From positions 62,001-126,000 of the forward strand of contig NZ_ALWD01000002.1 in assembly GCF_000582685.1 (NCBI RefSeq): DNA of 64,000 nt. The letters are read 5' to 3'. The notes beneath the pieces were generated by a model. It was given only the letters and a program-made list of their open reading frames with translations. It ran no database searches and was not told the DNA's origin. The position numbers and the translations under genes were made by a program. This document shows positions 1 through 9,600 of this stretch, one piece after another; positions within the stretch are counted from its first letter, which is position 1; every line of letters begins with the position of its first letter. This DNA is from [Scytonema hofmanni] UTEX 2349. Lineage in GTDB: Bacteria; Cyanobacteriota; Cyanobacteriia; Cyanobacteriales; Nostocaceae.

Positions 1-38
1 ACACCGCATTATTTCTTCATCTATTCTGTTCAAGTCTC

Positions 39-1904
39 ATGTTAAATTTGCATTTACTTAATAACATTTTATGGATAATCGGTAAACGATTATTTCCAAG
101 GTCTTCGTCTTATTTAAAACCCCTATATTTATTTATGGGATTGCCTTCTACCCTTTGCCTTTTGCATTTTACATTCTTGATAGTTTTTTCTGCATCTGCT
201 TGGGCAGATAGCGGCATATCTGCGTTACCATCTGAAGAAATTCCCGATATTGCCCAGCGGATTGATGTTCCGAATATTCCTCCTCAAGATATTCCGCGAT
301 CGCTTCCCCCGAACCCACAGCCAGAGCAAACACCGCTTGAACTTCCACCCCCTGAAGATTTATTGCCAAAACCAACTACTGGGCAACCACCCCCAGAACT
401 ACCTGGTGATACGCTTAATAATATCTTCGTCCGTAAATTTGAAATAGTTGGCAGTACCGTTTTTAGTTCGCAAAAACTCACTCAATTACTCGAAGAAAAG
501 TATACAGGACGAAACCTCAGCTTTGCAGAATTGTTTCAAGCTCGGTCAATTATTACCGACTTTTACGTTAAACGTGGCTATATCACTTCCGCAGCCATCA
601 TTCCCCCTCAAACTTTAGAAAATGGGATTGTCAAAATTCAGATAATTGAAGGTTCCCTTGAAGGCATTAAAATCAATGGCAGCCGTCGTTTGCATCCCGA
701 TTATGTCCGCAGTCGCATTGCGTTAGCAACTACGGCTCCAGTCAATGTTAATCGTTTGTTAGAGGGATTGCGACTTTTGCAACTCGACCCACTCATCGCT
801 AACATCTCGGCTGACTTGCAAGCTGGAACCAGTCCCGGAAAAAATTTGTTGCAAGTGAATATAATTGAAGCGAAAACTTTGAGTGTTACCCCATCGATTG
901 ATAACGGACGAGCGCCCAGCGTTGGTAGTTTCCGGCGTCAAATTGAATTGAACCAAGCAAACTTACTTGGCTTTGGGGATCAGTTAAGAGTCGGCTACAC
1001 AAACACAGATGGTAGCAACGAAGTAGATGTCAGTTATACAATTCCTCTGAATCCCCGTAACGGCACACTCCGCCTCGCCTATGGTAATATTAACAGTAAT
1101 GTAATTGAACCTCCTTTCGATAAACTCGATATTGAGGCAGATTCAAGTTATTACGAACTCAGCTATCGTCAGCCTTTATTTCAACGCTCAAGAGAGGAGT
1201 TTGCTGTTGGATTCACTTTATCACAACAACAAAATCAAACAAAGCTAGGTATTGACAACATCGGTGGGTATCCCCTTTCTCCGGGAGCAGATGAAGAAGG
1301 ACGCACTCGCATTTCTGCTTTGCGATTTTTTCAAGACTGGGTTAAGCGAGACGAACGACAAGTTTTTGCAGCGCGATCGCAATTTTCTTTCGGGTTAGGT
1401 CTATTTGATGCCACAATTAACGAAAGTGCCCCTGACAGTCGCTTTTTCGCTTGGCGCGGACAGGCTCAATGGACGCGACTTTTAGCTGCTGATACATTAT
1501 TAATCGTGCGCGGTGATATCCAAGTTGCGGATAGGGCTTTAGTTCCATTTGAACAATTTGGAATTGGGGGACAACAAACTGTTCGGGGATATCGTCAAGA
1601 CGCATTGTTGACAGATAATGGCATATTATTTTCTACAGAGTTCCGCCTGCCTATTCTCAAAGCGAACGGTAATGGAGTGCTGCAAGTTGCACCCTTTATT
1701 GACATTGGTACAGGTTGGAATAATGGCAAAAGTAATCTTGTTCAAAATACACTAATTGGTGCAGGATTGGGATTGCTATGGCAACAAGAAAACTTATCAG
1801 CCCGAATCGATTATGGTCTTCCTTTAATCTCAATCGATGCCGACAAACGAACGTTGCAAGATAACGGTATTTATTTTTCTATCAGATATAGCCCGTCATT
1901 TTAG
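39..1904 (+). CDS. TpsB-type outer-membrane transporter (ShlB/FhaC/HecB family)
   Basis: Predicted outer-membrane pore of a two-partner secretion system, which would export a large partner exoprotein. The N-terminus has a hydrophobic stretch ending in a signal-peptidase-like site (ASAWA/DSG). A proline-rich linker (about residues 75-120) follows, then a POTRA domain (about 128-205, starting IFVRKFEIVGSTVF) and a long C-terminal beta-barrel with FxxRGYRQDALLTDNG-like and closing SIRYSPSF strands, as in ShlB/FhaC. The length of 621 aa is normal. No good ribosome binding site is visible. A start at 135 (residue 33, MGLPST) would give a cleaner signal peptide. No TpsA partner lies in the window; it could be left of position 1. 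Confidence 0.88.
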   Translation: MLNLHLLNNILWIIGKRLFPRSSSYLKPLYLFMGLPSTLCLLHFTFLIVFSASAWADSGISALPSEEIPDIAQRIDVPNIPPQDIPRSLPPNPQPEQTPLELPPPEDLLPKPTTGQPPPELPGDTLNNIFVRKFEIVGSTVFSSQKLTQLLEEKYTGRNLSFAELFQARSIITDFYVKRGYITSAAIIPPQTLENGIVKIQIIEGSLEGIKINGSRRLHPDYVRSRIALATTAPVNVNRLLEGLRLLQLDPLIANISADLQAGTSPGKNLLQVNIIEAKTLSVTPSIDNGRAPSVGSFRRQIELNQANLLGFGDQLRVGYTNTDGSNEVDVSYTIPLNPRNGTLRLAYGNINSNVIEPPFDKLDIEADSSYYELSYRQPLFQRSREEFAVGFTLSQQQNQTKLGIDNIGGYPLSPGADEEGRTRISALRFFQDWVKRDERQVFAARSQFSFGLGLFDATINESAPDSRFFAWRGQAQWTRLLAADTLLIVRGDIQVADRALVPFEQFGIGGQQTVRGYRQDALLTDNGILFSTEFRLPILKANGNGVLQVAPFIDIGTGWNNGKSNLVQNTLIGAGLGLLWQQENLSARIDYGLPLISIDADKRTLQDNGIYFSIRYSPSF

Positions 1905-1984
1905 GTTAAAAGCAGTTGTTGAGGGGGTGGCAAGCGCTCTGCAACCCTTGCGTGTCAAAAAATAGAGAGCTTTCTGATATAAAA

Positions 1985-2125
1985 AGATACAGTTGATGAA
2001 GTTGTATTAGTTTTAGAAACGTCAAATACTAAACCAAGTATTTCAAATATCGGTTTTTATCTCAGATAGACTAGGCACAGACATATTCCTTGTTTCGATG
2101 ACGTATCTGGTCTACTTCCACCACC
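1985..2125 (-). pseudogene. Transposase-like relic
   Basis: Read on the minus strand, two short segments in different frames resemble the helix-turn-helix region of cyanobacterial DDE transposases: VDQIRHRNKEYVCA and then EILGLVFDVSKTNT, separated by a frameshift and a stop. No intact open frame remains. The match is from memory of the family and is only suggestive. The rest of 1905-2380 is A+T-rich, with no gene I can support. Confidence 0.3.
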
Positions 2126-2380
2126 AAAGCGCCACAATCCGAATTTTCTTTTTTTCAATAAGTACCTATTTCTCTAAATGTTTTTGTTCGACTAAATCTA
2201 CGCTTTGCTAAAAAATGCTCGTATTCAATACCGATTAATTGCTTTGATTCGTGAGGATATGACTCTATTTTTTCGTTCTTGTGTTGTCATGGTAGATGCA
2301 CTTCCATTTGTGCTGTGTTGCTTAATTATTTGACGATGCTTATATTAAGGATAAGTTTAAAAATTACAACTATAATTATT

Positions 2381-2833
2381 TCACTCTACCCCTGCTAGAA
2401 ACGCTACACTTGAAGAAATTACTTCCGCAATATCTACTGGGTCAAGTAAATAAATTTTTGCTAAAACTTCTTTTTTAATCTGATCAGAAACCGAGCTTTT
2501 GTCATTTTTTACTTTCTCTAATGGTTTCTTCTCCAAACCTTGACGGTAGGCTAATAAAGAAATTTTCCCATCTAAATAAAATTGCAGCGATCTAGTGTTA
2601 CCACCGCTCAACTTCGCCAATTGCCTAAAGTTTTTAGAATCGCATTCGGGAATGGTTTTACTCTTCAACCATCGGTACACAGTTGAGAAATCTACACCAA
2701 TAGCTGTGGCTAAAGTAGTTTGAGTCCAGCCCTCTTGTAGTAGCTGTTCAATCAATTGAGCCAGTCGATTTTGGCGTTCCTGCATATTAGAAGACCCGGA
2801 CTCAACAGTCACAAAAGTTACTTTAGCGGTCAT
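2381..2833 (-). CDS. Helix-turn-helix regulator
   Basis: Small DNA-binding protein. The segment LIEQLLQEGWTQTTLATAIG followed by VDFSTVYRWLKSK (middle of the protein) is a classic lambda-Cro/phage-repressor type helix-turn-helix. The C-terminal half is charged and ends in a hydrophobic helix (DIAEVISSSVAFLAGVE). I chose the ATG at 2833 because a purine-rich AAGG stretch lies upstream and the longer frame would need a TTG start. It is transcribed towards the TpsB gene and away from the partition-like gene at 3229. Its target is unknown; a plasmid copy-control or cargo repressor is plausible. Confidence 0.65.
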   Translation of the reverse strand: MTAKVTFVTVESGSSNMQERQNRLAQLIEQLLQEGWTQTTLATAIGVDFSTVYRWLKSKTIPECDSKNFRQLAKLSGGNTRSLQFYLDGKISLLAYRQGLEKKPLEKVKNDKSSVSDQIKKEVLAKIYLLDPVDIAEVISSSVAFLAGVE

Positions 2834-3114
2834 ACTTATGTAAACTACCTTAGCCTGTATTCCACTATGTCTTAACCTCCGCAAAGGGCACGGCTAGGAT
2901 CAGACATTGTGGAGTTTAATTATTCATCCTATTTAACTAATTTAAGTCAAAAACCCTTGCATTTACAAGCGTTTCAACAAAACCGCACTGTCCTCCGCGC
3001 GCTTGGTTGGAGGAGGAAGTTATTAGAGGAAGTATTCATATCATAAGTGCCTGCCGATTTCTGTTTAGCATAATACATAAATTAATTTATAAGAAAGTTT
3101 AAGCAACTATGTGA

Positions 3115-3158
3115 TTAATATTGCATTGTGCAATGCTTAATATTGCATTTTGCAAACA
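3115..3158. promoter_or_regulatory. Duplicated operator, two 22-bp direct repeats each holding TTGCA-N3-TGCAA
   Basis: Two tandem copies start at 3115 and 3137 with the shared core TTAATATTGCATT. Each contains a dyad TTGCA-N3-TGCAA (3121-3133 and 3143-3155). The 22-bp spacing puts the sites two helical turns apart, on one face of the DNA. They lie 70-110 bp before the start at 3229, which fits autoregulation or a partition site of that gene. The remainder of 2834-3228 is A+T-rich leader with no gene seen. Confidence 0.6.
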
Positions 3159-3228
3159 CACCGACGCAGTTAAATCACCCATTCGTTAATGAAAGAGTTT
3201 TAACGTTGTCGGAGGAAAAAACATATCA

Positions 3229-4221
3229 ATGTCATACTCTAACTCTACTGTAGATTTAGATACACTCTTACGCACTCGAACTCAAGATAGTGAACAAGTG
3301 GCGTTAAATGCGAACTGCATTTCAAACAAGACTAATGGTCAAAACCCGTTGAGCAGAGAAAATTTACTCAGCGATGCTGAGGCAGTAGAACTAAGGAGGC
3401 TAGAGGCTAAAGTAGAACTCGGCTTAAAAGCGTTTTGGGAAATAGGACAAGCCTTAAGTCAGATTCGAGATAAACGTCTTTATCGGGAAACCCACAAAAC
3501 ATTTGAAGAATACTGTATCACTCGTTGGGAGATGTCTCGGCGTTCAGCTTATCAGTTGATCGGTGCTGCGATTGTGGTCGAAAATGTGCGCAATTGCGCA
3601 CAAATTCTTCCCCTCAATGAAGCTCAAGCCCGTCCTCTCGTGGCACTTCCTCCTGAACAACAACGAGAAGCTTGGAAGACAGCGGTTTCTACGGCTGCAA
3701 ATGGCAAAGTTACAGCTCTTCACGTTGCCCAAGTTGCAAGAGAATATCACAGAGCAAGTGTGCCTACCACGCCCAGGAACAAAAACACTTTTGACCAACA
3801 AAAGCAATCAACTAAAAACTCTACACCGTCAATTACCCCTAGTTGCTGGAATTGCTCTCATTGCAGCCGAGAGTTTGTAGATAATCCCCAAAACTTTTAT
3901 TGTTACCAGTTGGGGAAATTGAACTTCATTGAGAAAAACGGTAATCAGCGGGCAGCCGAATGCGAACTGTGGACTTATCGAGGGGGAGAGTCAGCCCAAA
4001 TTAAAAAGACCAGACTACCATTACGAGAAACCTTCACCCTAACTCTACAACTTCCCGCCGACTTGCAACCCTTGATACAAGACGCTGCCAAAGAGTCCGG
4101 CTTGGTTGTGGTGGACTGGGTAGCAAAAGTTTTGTCAGAGGCAGTTTTCACAAGTCATGCTACCCAAAGTACGCATATTCATCAAGATTTTATTGATGTT
4201 TCGGGATCGGAAGTTGCCTAG
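3229..4221 (+). CDS. ParB/DUF3102-like plasmid maintenance protein
   Basis: Protein of 330 aa. Residues about 45-175 have the pattern seen in KorB/ParB-like and DUF3102 proteins: a helix with LEAKVELGLKAFWEIGQAL, then FEEYCITRWEMSRRSAYQLI (helix-turn-helix-like), then LPLNEAQARPLVALPPEQQ and a VTALHVAQVAREY helix. A middle segment has CWNCSHCSREF and later Cys residues, possibly metal binding. The C-terminal LQLPADLQPLIQDAAKESG resembles a ribbon-helix-helix or dimerisation segment. A GGAGG motif precedes the ATG. It sits between a duplicated operator and the replication genes, so a role in partition, copy control or replicon regulation is inferred. Confidence 0.6.
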   Translation: MSYSNSTVDLDTLLRTRTQDSEQVALNANCISNKTNGQNPLSRENLLSDAEAVELRRLEAKVELGLKAFWEIGQALSQIRDKRLYRETHKTFEEYCITRWEMSRRSAYQLIGAAIVVENVRNCAQILPLNEAQARPLVALPPEQQREAWKTAVSTAANGKVTALHVAQVAREYHRASVPTTPRNKNTFDQQKQSTKNSTPSITPSCWNCSHCSREFVDNPQNFYCYQLGKLNFIEKNGNQRAAECELWTYRGGESAQIKKTRLPLRETFTLTLQLPADLQPLIQDAAKESGLVVVDWVAKVLSEAVFTSHATQSTHIHQDFIDVSGSEVA

Positions 4222-4576
4222 TTTTAAGTGACTGCTGAAGAAACAGCCACGACTTGAAAAAGGGCACTTGCCGTACCTAAAGGGAGTGCTGCAAAGCACC
4301 ATCGCGTAACGTTTTTGTAGATGCCCGCCATGCGGCCGCATGAATTTTGCTGTCTACTTTTTCTACTTTTTATATGACAAAGTGTATTCTCCTGACTACG
4401 ACTTTTTGCAAACAACGAGGAATTCCTAAATTCAACCCAAACAAATTACGGCTGCTGGCAGTAACAGCAGTCCGCATTAATACCTCAAATGTCCTTAAAA
4501 TTCTCCAGCCATTCACCCTTTGCCACAGCCACAACACTCTGTTTACTGTTCCATATTTCGGGGGAGGGCAAAACTG
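4222..4576. other. Intergenic stretch without a supported gene
   Basis: The stretch contains a dispersed-repeat-like, G+C-rich patch near 4285-4345 (AAAGCACCATCGCG and CCGCCATGCGGCCGCATG). An inverted repeat CTGCTG/CAGCAG lies near 4450-4472. Short open frames here overlap each other on both strands and show no domain. A purine-rich GGGGGAGGG (about 4559-4567) lies just before the next start. Confidence 0.4.
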
Positions 4577-6145
4577 ATGTCGGTAGGAGACAATAGAAAA
4601 GAGTGTGCCAGCCCTCAATCACCAGGCTACCAAACGGTAATTGCTGGGTTAGAAGTAGCGCAGGCAGCAAGAGCTAACAAGCGTCTTAGGAAACCCAAAA
4701 ACCTACCTTCTTGTGAACCACCACTGTTTACAAACAAAAACTACGAGATGACGGCAACAGGCGCACCAATTGTCAGTGCCACTCAAGCGTACCTTAAGCA
4801 TCCAGACTGGAATGAGTACACTAATGGCAGCCTTTACTTCCAAAAACCATTTGGAAAGGGTCGTTATATAGAGTTTTACATACTTCACAAACAGGAGCAT
4901 CAACCGCAATACATCTCAGACAGCGCTGAACATAAAATCCTTGAGCAATACGGTGTGATGGCCGCAAGACTCCATGCTGTGTTCGCCACCTATGCTGCCC
5001 TTCAGGCACAACCTTGGAAGCAGCCGTTTGTTCTACGAGGTTCGGAACTCATCAAAACACTAAAGGTATACAAAAGCAAAAAGCTGACAAAATCACAAAA
5101 ACTGAAAGCTATAGCGGACTTGGCTTTAGTTGTTGGAACTCTCGGTGCAATCATCCACTGGTACGAAGGAGATTTAAACCTTTGCATTAAAGAGCGCTGC
5201 CTACTTTGGACGGTAAGCGTGCAAGAATACAGTCAGCTAAATTTATTCAAAGACGCGGATGAACTTTGCGAAGTTATAATCCGTGTGCAACCAGGTCTTT
5301 GGACTTACAACTTCCTCAACTCCATAGGTGAGCAATCAAGAACCGCACTGTATCAGTACGGGTTTATCCCAAAGCAAGTCTTCGATATAGATCCGCATCG
5401 CCAGAAACTAGCTAGCAGTTTAGCATTATACATTATACAGAATAGTCGCGCTCATAAAAGTGGTACGTACACGATTAATAGCTTATTAAGTAACGTTTTG
5501 CTGTCCTTTCAAATTGAACAGGCAGTAAGTGATTATAGGTATGGCTGGAGACTTAAAGAAACGCTAGAAGAGGCATTGTTGGTTTTAAAAGATAAAGTTG
5601 GTATCAAAATTGAGTTTGATGATGACACTTACCCGATCTGGCTCAGACCTTTATGGGCAATGCCAGATGAACTTAGCAACCTCCCTACCAAAGAGAGAAA
5701 TCAGCGGTTACTTGGGACTAAGAGGCTGCCAGATAACTATATACAGAACTTTTTGTTTCAAGCGAAGTTGATTTTTAAGCTGCCACCTCAAATTCAAAGG
5801 TATCTGAATAAATTTAAAACCCCGAAAACCTGCACAGATAAAGAAATTTCTCAATTACAGACAAAAAATTACCCTAGTTCCACCTCAGTCACCACTCCTG
5901 AACTGGTCAAAACACCCCCCCAGGCAAGCGCTACATCACAAATCATAGAATTACCCGAAATCAGCGAACTTACCGGAGCTACTATACGGCAAGTTCGGAC
6001 AGGTAGAGGTATGAGTCAGAGACAGCTTGCTGGTGCTATGGGTCTAAGTCAGAGTTGGGTGCGAGACATTGAAACCGAAGGTAGAGATAAGCCAGTTCCA
6101 CAGAAACATGCTGTCAAACTCAAGGAAGTCTTGGGATTATCATGA
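4577..6145 (+). CDS. Replicon-associated protein with C-terminal helix-turn-helix
   Basis: Protein of 522 aa from the ATG at 4577, which has a GGGGGAGGG ribosome-binding stretch upstream; an ATG at 4520 is in frame but has none. The bulk (about residues 55-420) is an unrecognised alpha/beta region containing FGKGRYIEFYILHKQ and a tryptophan-rich stretch. Only the C-terminus is recognisable: an XRE-type helix-turn-helix, ATIRQVRTGRGMSQRQLAGA followed by MGLSQSWVRDIE. It directly precedes the iteron region and the replication protein, so a replication-initiator or copy-control function is a reasonable guess but not demonstrated. Confidence 0.6.
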   Translation: MSVGDNRKECASPQSPGYQTVIAGLEVAQAARANKRLRKPKNLPSCEPPLFTNKNYEMTATGAPIVSATQAYLKHPDWNEYTNGSLYFQKPFGKGRYIEFYILHKQEHQPQYISDSAEHKILEQYGVMAARLHAVFATYAALQAQPWKQPFVLRGSELIKTLKVYKSKKLTKSQKLKAIADLALVVGTLGAIIHWYEGDLNLCIKERCLLWTVSVQEYSQLNLFKDADELCEVIIRVQPGLWTYNFLNSIGEQSRTALYQYGFIPKQVFDIDPHRQKLASSLALYIIQNSRAHKSGTYTINSLLSNVLLSFQIEQAVSDYRYGWRLKETLEEALLVLKDKVGIKIEFDDDTYPIWLRPLWAMPDELSNLPTKERNQRLLGTKRLPDNYIQNFLFQAKLIFKLPPQIQRYLNKFKTPKTCTDKEISQLQTKNYPSSTSVTTPELVKTPPQASATSQIIELPEISELTGATIRQVRTGRGMSQRQLAGAMGLSQSWVRDIETEGRDKPVPQKHAVKLKEVLGLS

Positions 6146-6273
6146 ACTAACCACAAGCAACATAGCCTGTTTAACCGTCTTCCGCACCACAAAAAACTTT
6201 CAGCTTTATCACAAAATGCGTGCAAACTAACGGGTGGAATGAGGGTTTCAGTCATCCTGAATAGGAGAGAAAC

Positions 6274-6298
6274 AGCGATCGCTTAAAAACGATCGCTT
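6274..6298 (+). terminator. Possible terminator hairpin built on HIP1 half-sites
   Basis: AGCGATCG, an 8-base loop and CGATCGCT form a perfect stem, followed by TTTCTCTT. It lies about 130 bp after the stop at 6145. The downstream U-run is weak, so it may simply be a HIP1-derived palindrome. Confidence 0.35.
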
Positions 6299-6505
6299 TC
6301 TCTTAACGAATGGTATCGTCTCAAACGCTGATTAATCGGTTATTTTCTAGCGTCTGAGTGTTTTGTTGAAATGTCCATCTGGGAGGGGTTCTAAAAAACT
6401 TTGTGATAAAGCTGACTCTCCCACTGCCCAATTGCTACCTCACTCAAATTCAAGGAAGTCTTAGGTTTATCCAAAGTAACCTGCAATATTGATTTTTCCT
6501 CCTTT

Positions 6506-6693
6506 GGTACTCACAGGGGGTATTTTGTGTTTTCTGAGTACTCAATAAAGCCCCCTCGCGTGATATTAACGCCCCCTCGCGTGATGTTAACGCCCCCTCG
6601 CGTGATAATTACTTTTTTGTAATCTATATCAGGTAAAGTTTTCAGCCTTTAGTACTCATCTGATCATATTGATCATATTGATCGGTGAGTACT
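6506..6693. promoter_or_regulatory. AGTACTCA palindromes and TGATCATAT repeats before the replication gene
   Basis: The element (A/G)GTACTCA recurs: GGTACTCA at 6506-6513, the 10-bp palindrome TGAGTACTCA at 6535-6544, AGTACTCA at 6651-6658 and its inverse TGAGTACT at 6686-6693. Between the last two are tandem TGATCATAT units (6661-6683). The last site overlaps the GTG that opens the long reading frame at 6685. This layout looks like an initiator-bound autoregulatory region. Confidence 0.5.
6550..6612. repeat. Three 21-bp iterons, candidate replication origin
   Basis: Three contiguous direct repeats begin at 6550, 6571 and 6592, each starting GCCCCCTCGCGTGAT and differing only in the last bases (ATTAAC, GTTAAC, AATTAC). 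A near-consensus DnaA-box-like TTATCCAAA lies at 6467-6475, and A+T-rich DNA follows. Direct repeats immediately before a replication gene are the hallmark of iteron-controlled theta origins. The rest of 6146-6684 holds a partial duplicate (about 6440-6470) of the 3' end of the preceding gene (the caaggaagtctt stretch), and no other gene. Confidence 0.65.
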
Positions 6694-9600
6694 TTTTTAG
6701 CCAAAAAAAGCAGCGCGGTATTCTTAGGACGCACAGAAATTTCGCCCTTTTGCGAGTTTAAAACTCCGCCTTTAAATGCGCCTATGAAACGCCAGTACAC
6801 TAGCAAACGCAATCTTTGCCCCATCTGCGGCAATTACCACGGCTGCGCTATCAAAGAAGATGGTTTAATTGAGTGTCTACGGAGTTTTAGTCAACAGGAT
6901 GCCCCAGCGGGCTATCGTTTCCTGGCGTTGTTGCGTAACGACATGGGGGGTTTATTTGCTCTTGACGATGGCAGTAATTCCCAAACACTTATTGAAGGAC
7001 ATTGGCGACGACAACCTGGGATTAATGTAAAAGTCAAGGAGCGGTTGAGTGTAGAGCAACGCGTAGACGCGGAGCAGCTTGTCGTTGAGCGACATTGCAT
7101 GAATAGGTTATTGCTGGAAACAACAGTAACAAACTTGAGTACTCGCCATTCCTTACACCTCCAGGAACGCAGACAGCTAACTGTTAACGAGATAAACTGG
7201 CTCTGTATGGTAGGCTGGGTGAGAACTTGGCAACCAGGTATTTACGCTCCTAATGGTGTCACCGCTGCCCTTCCCGGCATTTCAAAAGAAGGTAAATTAT
7301 TAGGGATGCCGGGGATAGCGATCGCAGCCCTCGACCCCGACTTTCACATTACTGGTTTCCAAATTGCGACTCTGCGTACTGATCCCAAATACATCTGGCT
7401 TAGTAGTGCCAACCAAGGAGGTTCAGGACCACAATTACCCAATGGTGAACTACCCCTATTTTGCTGGAAACACCCTGACACTAAGAAAGTGAAAGTAGTG
7501 ATTCTCTGTGAAGGAGCGCTTAAATCTCTACTCACAGCACTGTTTTTGTGGAGACAGGGACAAACTGATATCGCCGTCATCGGGACTGCGAGTGCAGCAC
7601 GATACGGTAAAAAAACCCTTAAAGATTACCTCAAGCGGTTGCGTCCTAAAGAAATTAGATTAATGCCCGATGCGGGAGCGATCGCTAATTCCCATATTGC
7701 TTTATCTAATCAAGAAACTCTTCAACGCTGCCGTCAATGGGGTTATCGGCTTACTGTAGGTGATTGGGGACAACTGGACAACAAACAACATTTAGATATA
7801 GACGAATTGCTTGCAGCAGGTCGTCAAAATGAAATTAAATTAATTACAAGTGCTGCTTATTTTTGCCAATGCCATACTTATAGCCAAATCAATCAGTTAC
7901 TAAAACTTGGTTCGTTCCACCTTTTAAAAGATAAGCTGATTGAGTTGCGACCGTTGCCGGACTCCACCCAAAGCCTGGATTTAATTCGCCAATATGCAAC
8001 AGGTATTGAACGCTGTCGCAAAGGTGGGTATCGGATAATAGTAGCTTGGAACGGCGAAACTATCACACCTGAAGATTTCTTTGCCCTGTGTCCAGAATCA
8101 ATCCAGCAACAACTGGCACAATCAGAGCGAGAATGGGCATTACTTTACAACCTTAAACTTTGGCTGCGTAGGATGGTCGAGAGATACCGACCAAAGAAAG
8201 GATTCGGCAAACCAATACAAGAAGTTGCCCAAACGACCACAACTACAAACAAAGCGAAAAATCAGACTGTAGTTGATGAAAATGAACAATCAACTGTAAA
8301 TAATAAACAAAGTAATGTTATCAAGTATAAACCAGGAAAACTACATCGCTTACGTAAGTTGGATTCACGCAAAATTTTGTTTAAAAAGGGTCAACGATTA
8401 CAAGTACTGCTAGAAGCGATCGCTGCTGGTTGGAAACATATTTTAGATAAAAGTCCTACTGGTACTTTTAAAAGTTATGATGCTGGAAAAGCCATTCCAG
8501 AAGTTTTTGGGGTGCGTCAGCTATGGTACTTTACCTCTCAAGTCAGAAACATTACCACAGAATCTGTTGAGCAGAATTACCTGGCAATGGAGGTTCGTAA
8601 CGATGGCATGGTGTTTCAGTCAACCCCTGGTGGGAAGAAATATCTGAGATGGCCCAAAAAAGGAGAAACCCCTGATACAAGTGGTAACTGCCATCGGACT
8701 AAAGTCTTTGCTGCTTTGCGGGACAAAAATATTCCATCAATTGAAGGTGTGGAAAATCCTGTTTGTGCAACGTGTCACTTACTAGAAGCTTGCCGTTTTA
8801 AGGAAGGAAAAGGATTTGGATATCGTAACTTGCGTGCGAAAACAATGATATGCGATCGCATTGGAGCGCATCCAGACAGCGCACCCGATCCTGTTGATTA
8901 TGACTGGACTAGTTGTGGCAACTTCTGGGACGAAGTAATGCACACGGTGCAACCAATTCATCCTGTGACTGTAGAATTGCCAGACATCGACCGCGTTATG
9001 GCTGAATTGATGATTTATTGTCCCCAAGTGAATGTTCAGTTACAGCCAATGTGGATGGTTCTACGTCAGTGTCTTACAGGAGAAATTCAACAACCTCACT
9101 ACGGTTGGAATGATAGTACTCTTAGGGAGATGCTGGGTACACCACCAGATAATTTAGATGAAATTATTGCCTTGGCAACTGAGTTTCTTCATCCTGATTT
9201 GGAATCACTGTTAAATACTACGAGCAATTATGGGGTAAATTTGAGTAATTTACCTAGTGGAATGCGAAAACGTTTTGGCAATAAAAATTCTGAGGTACAA
9301 GAGATAATTCGACAGCATGTTATTCTCAATTGGTTTGTACCATTTCTAGAAGTATGGAGGAAACAAATTCAAGGTGCTTTACGGATTGTTGACGGTCAAC
9401 TAATTGTTACAATTCGGAAATCACGACATGCAGAAATTGCCAAAGCTTCTGGGTGGAATATTTATCTAGATGCAACGACTACTGCTGAGTATTTGTCTTG
9501 GTGGATGGATATTAATCCAGAAGAGGTTTTAACAATTGAACAATCAGTGCCAGTTCATAAGAACTTGCAAATAATTCAAGTGACTGGGCTAGGTCAAGTT

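Noticed and set aside
4347..4577. Plus-strand frame of 76 codons before the replicon protein
   Set aside because: No domain, overlaps an antisense frame of equal length and ends at the next start; treated as leader DNA.
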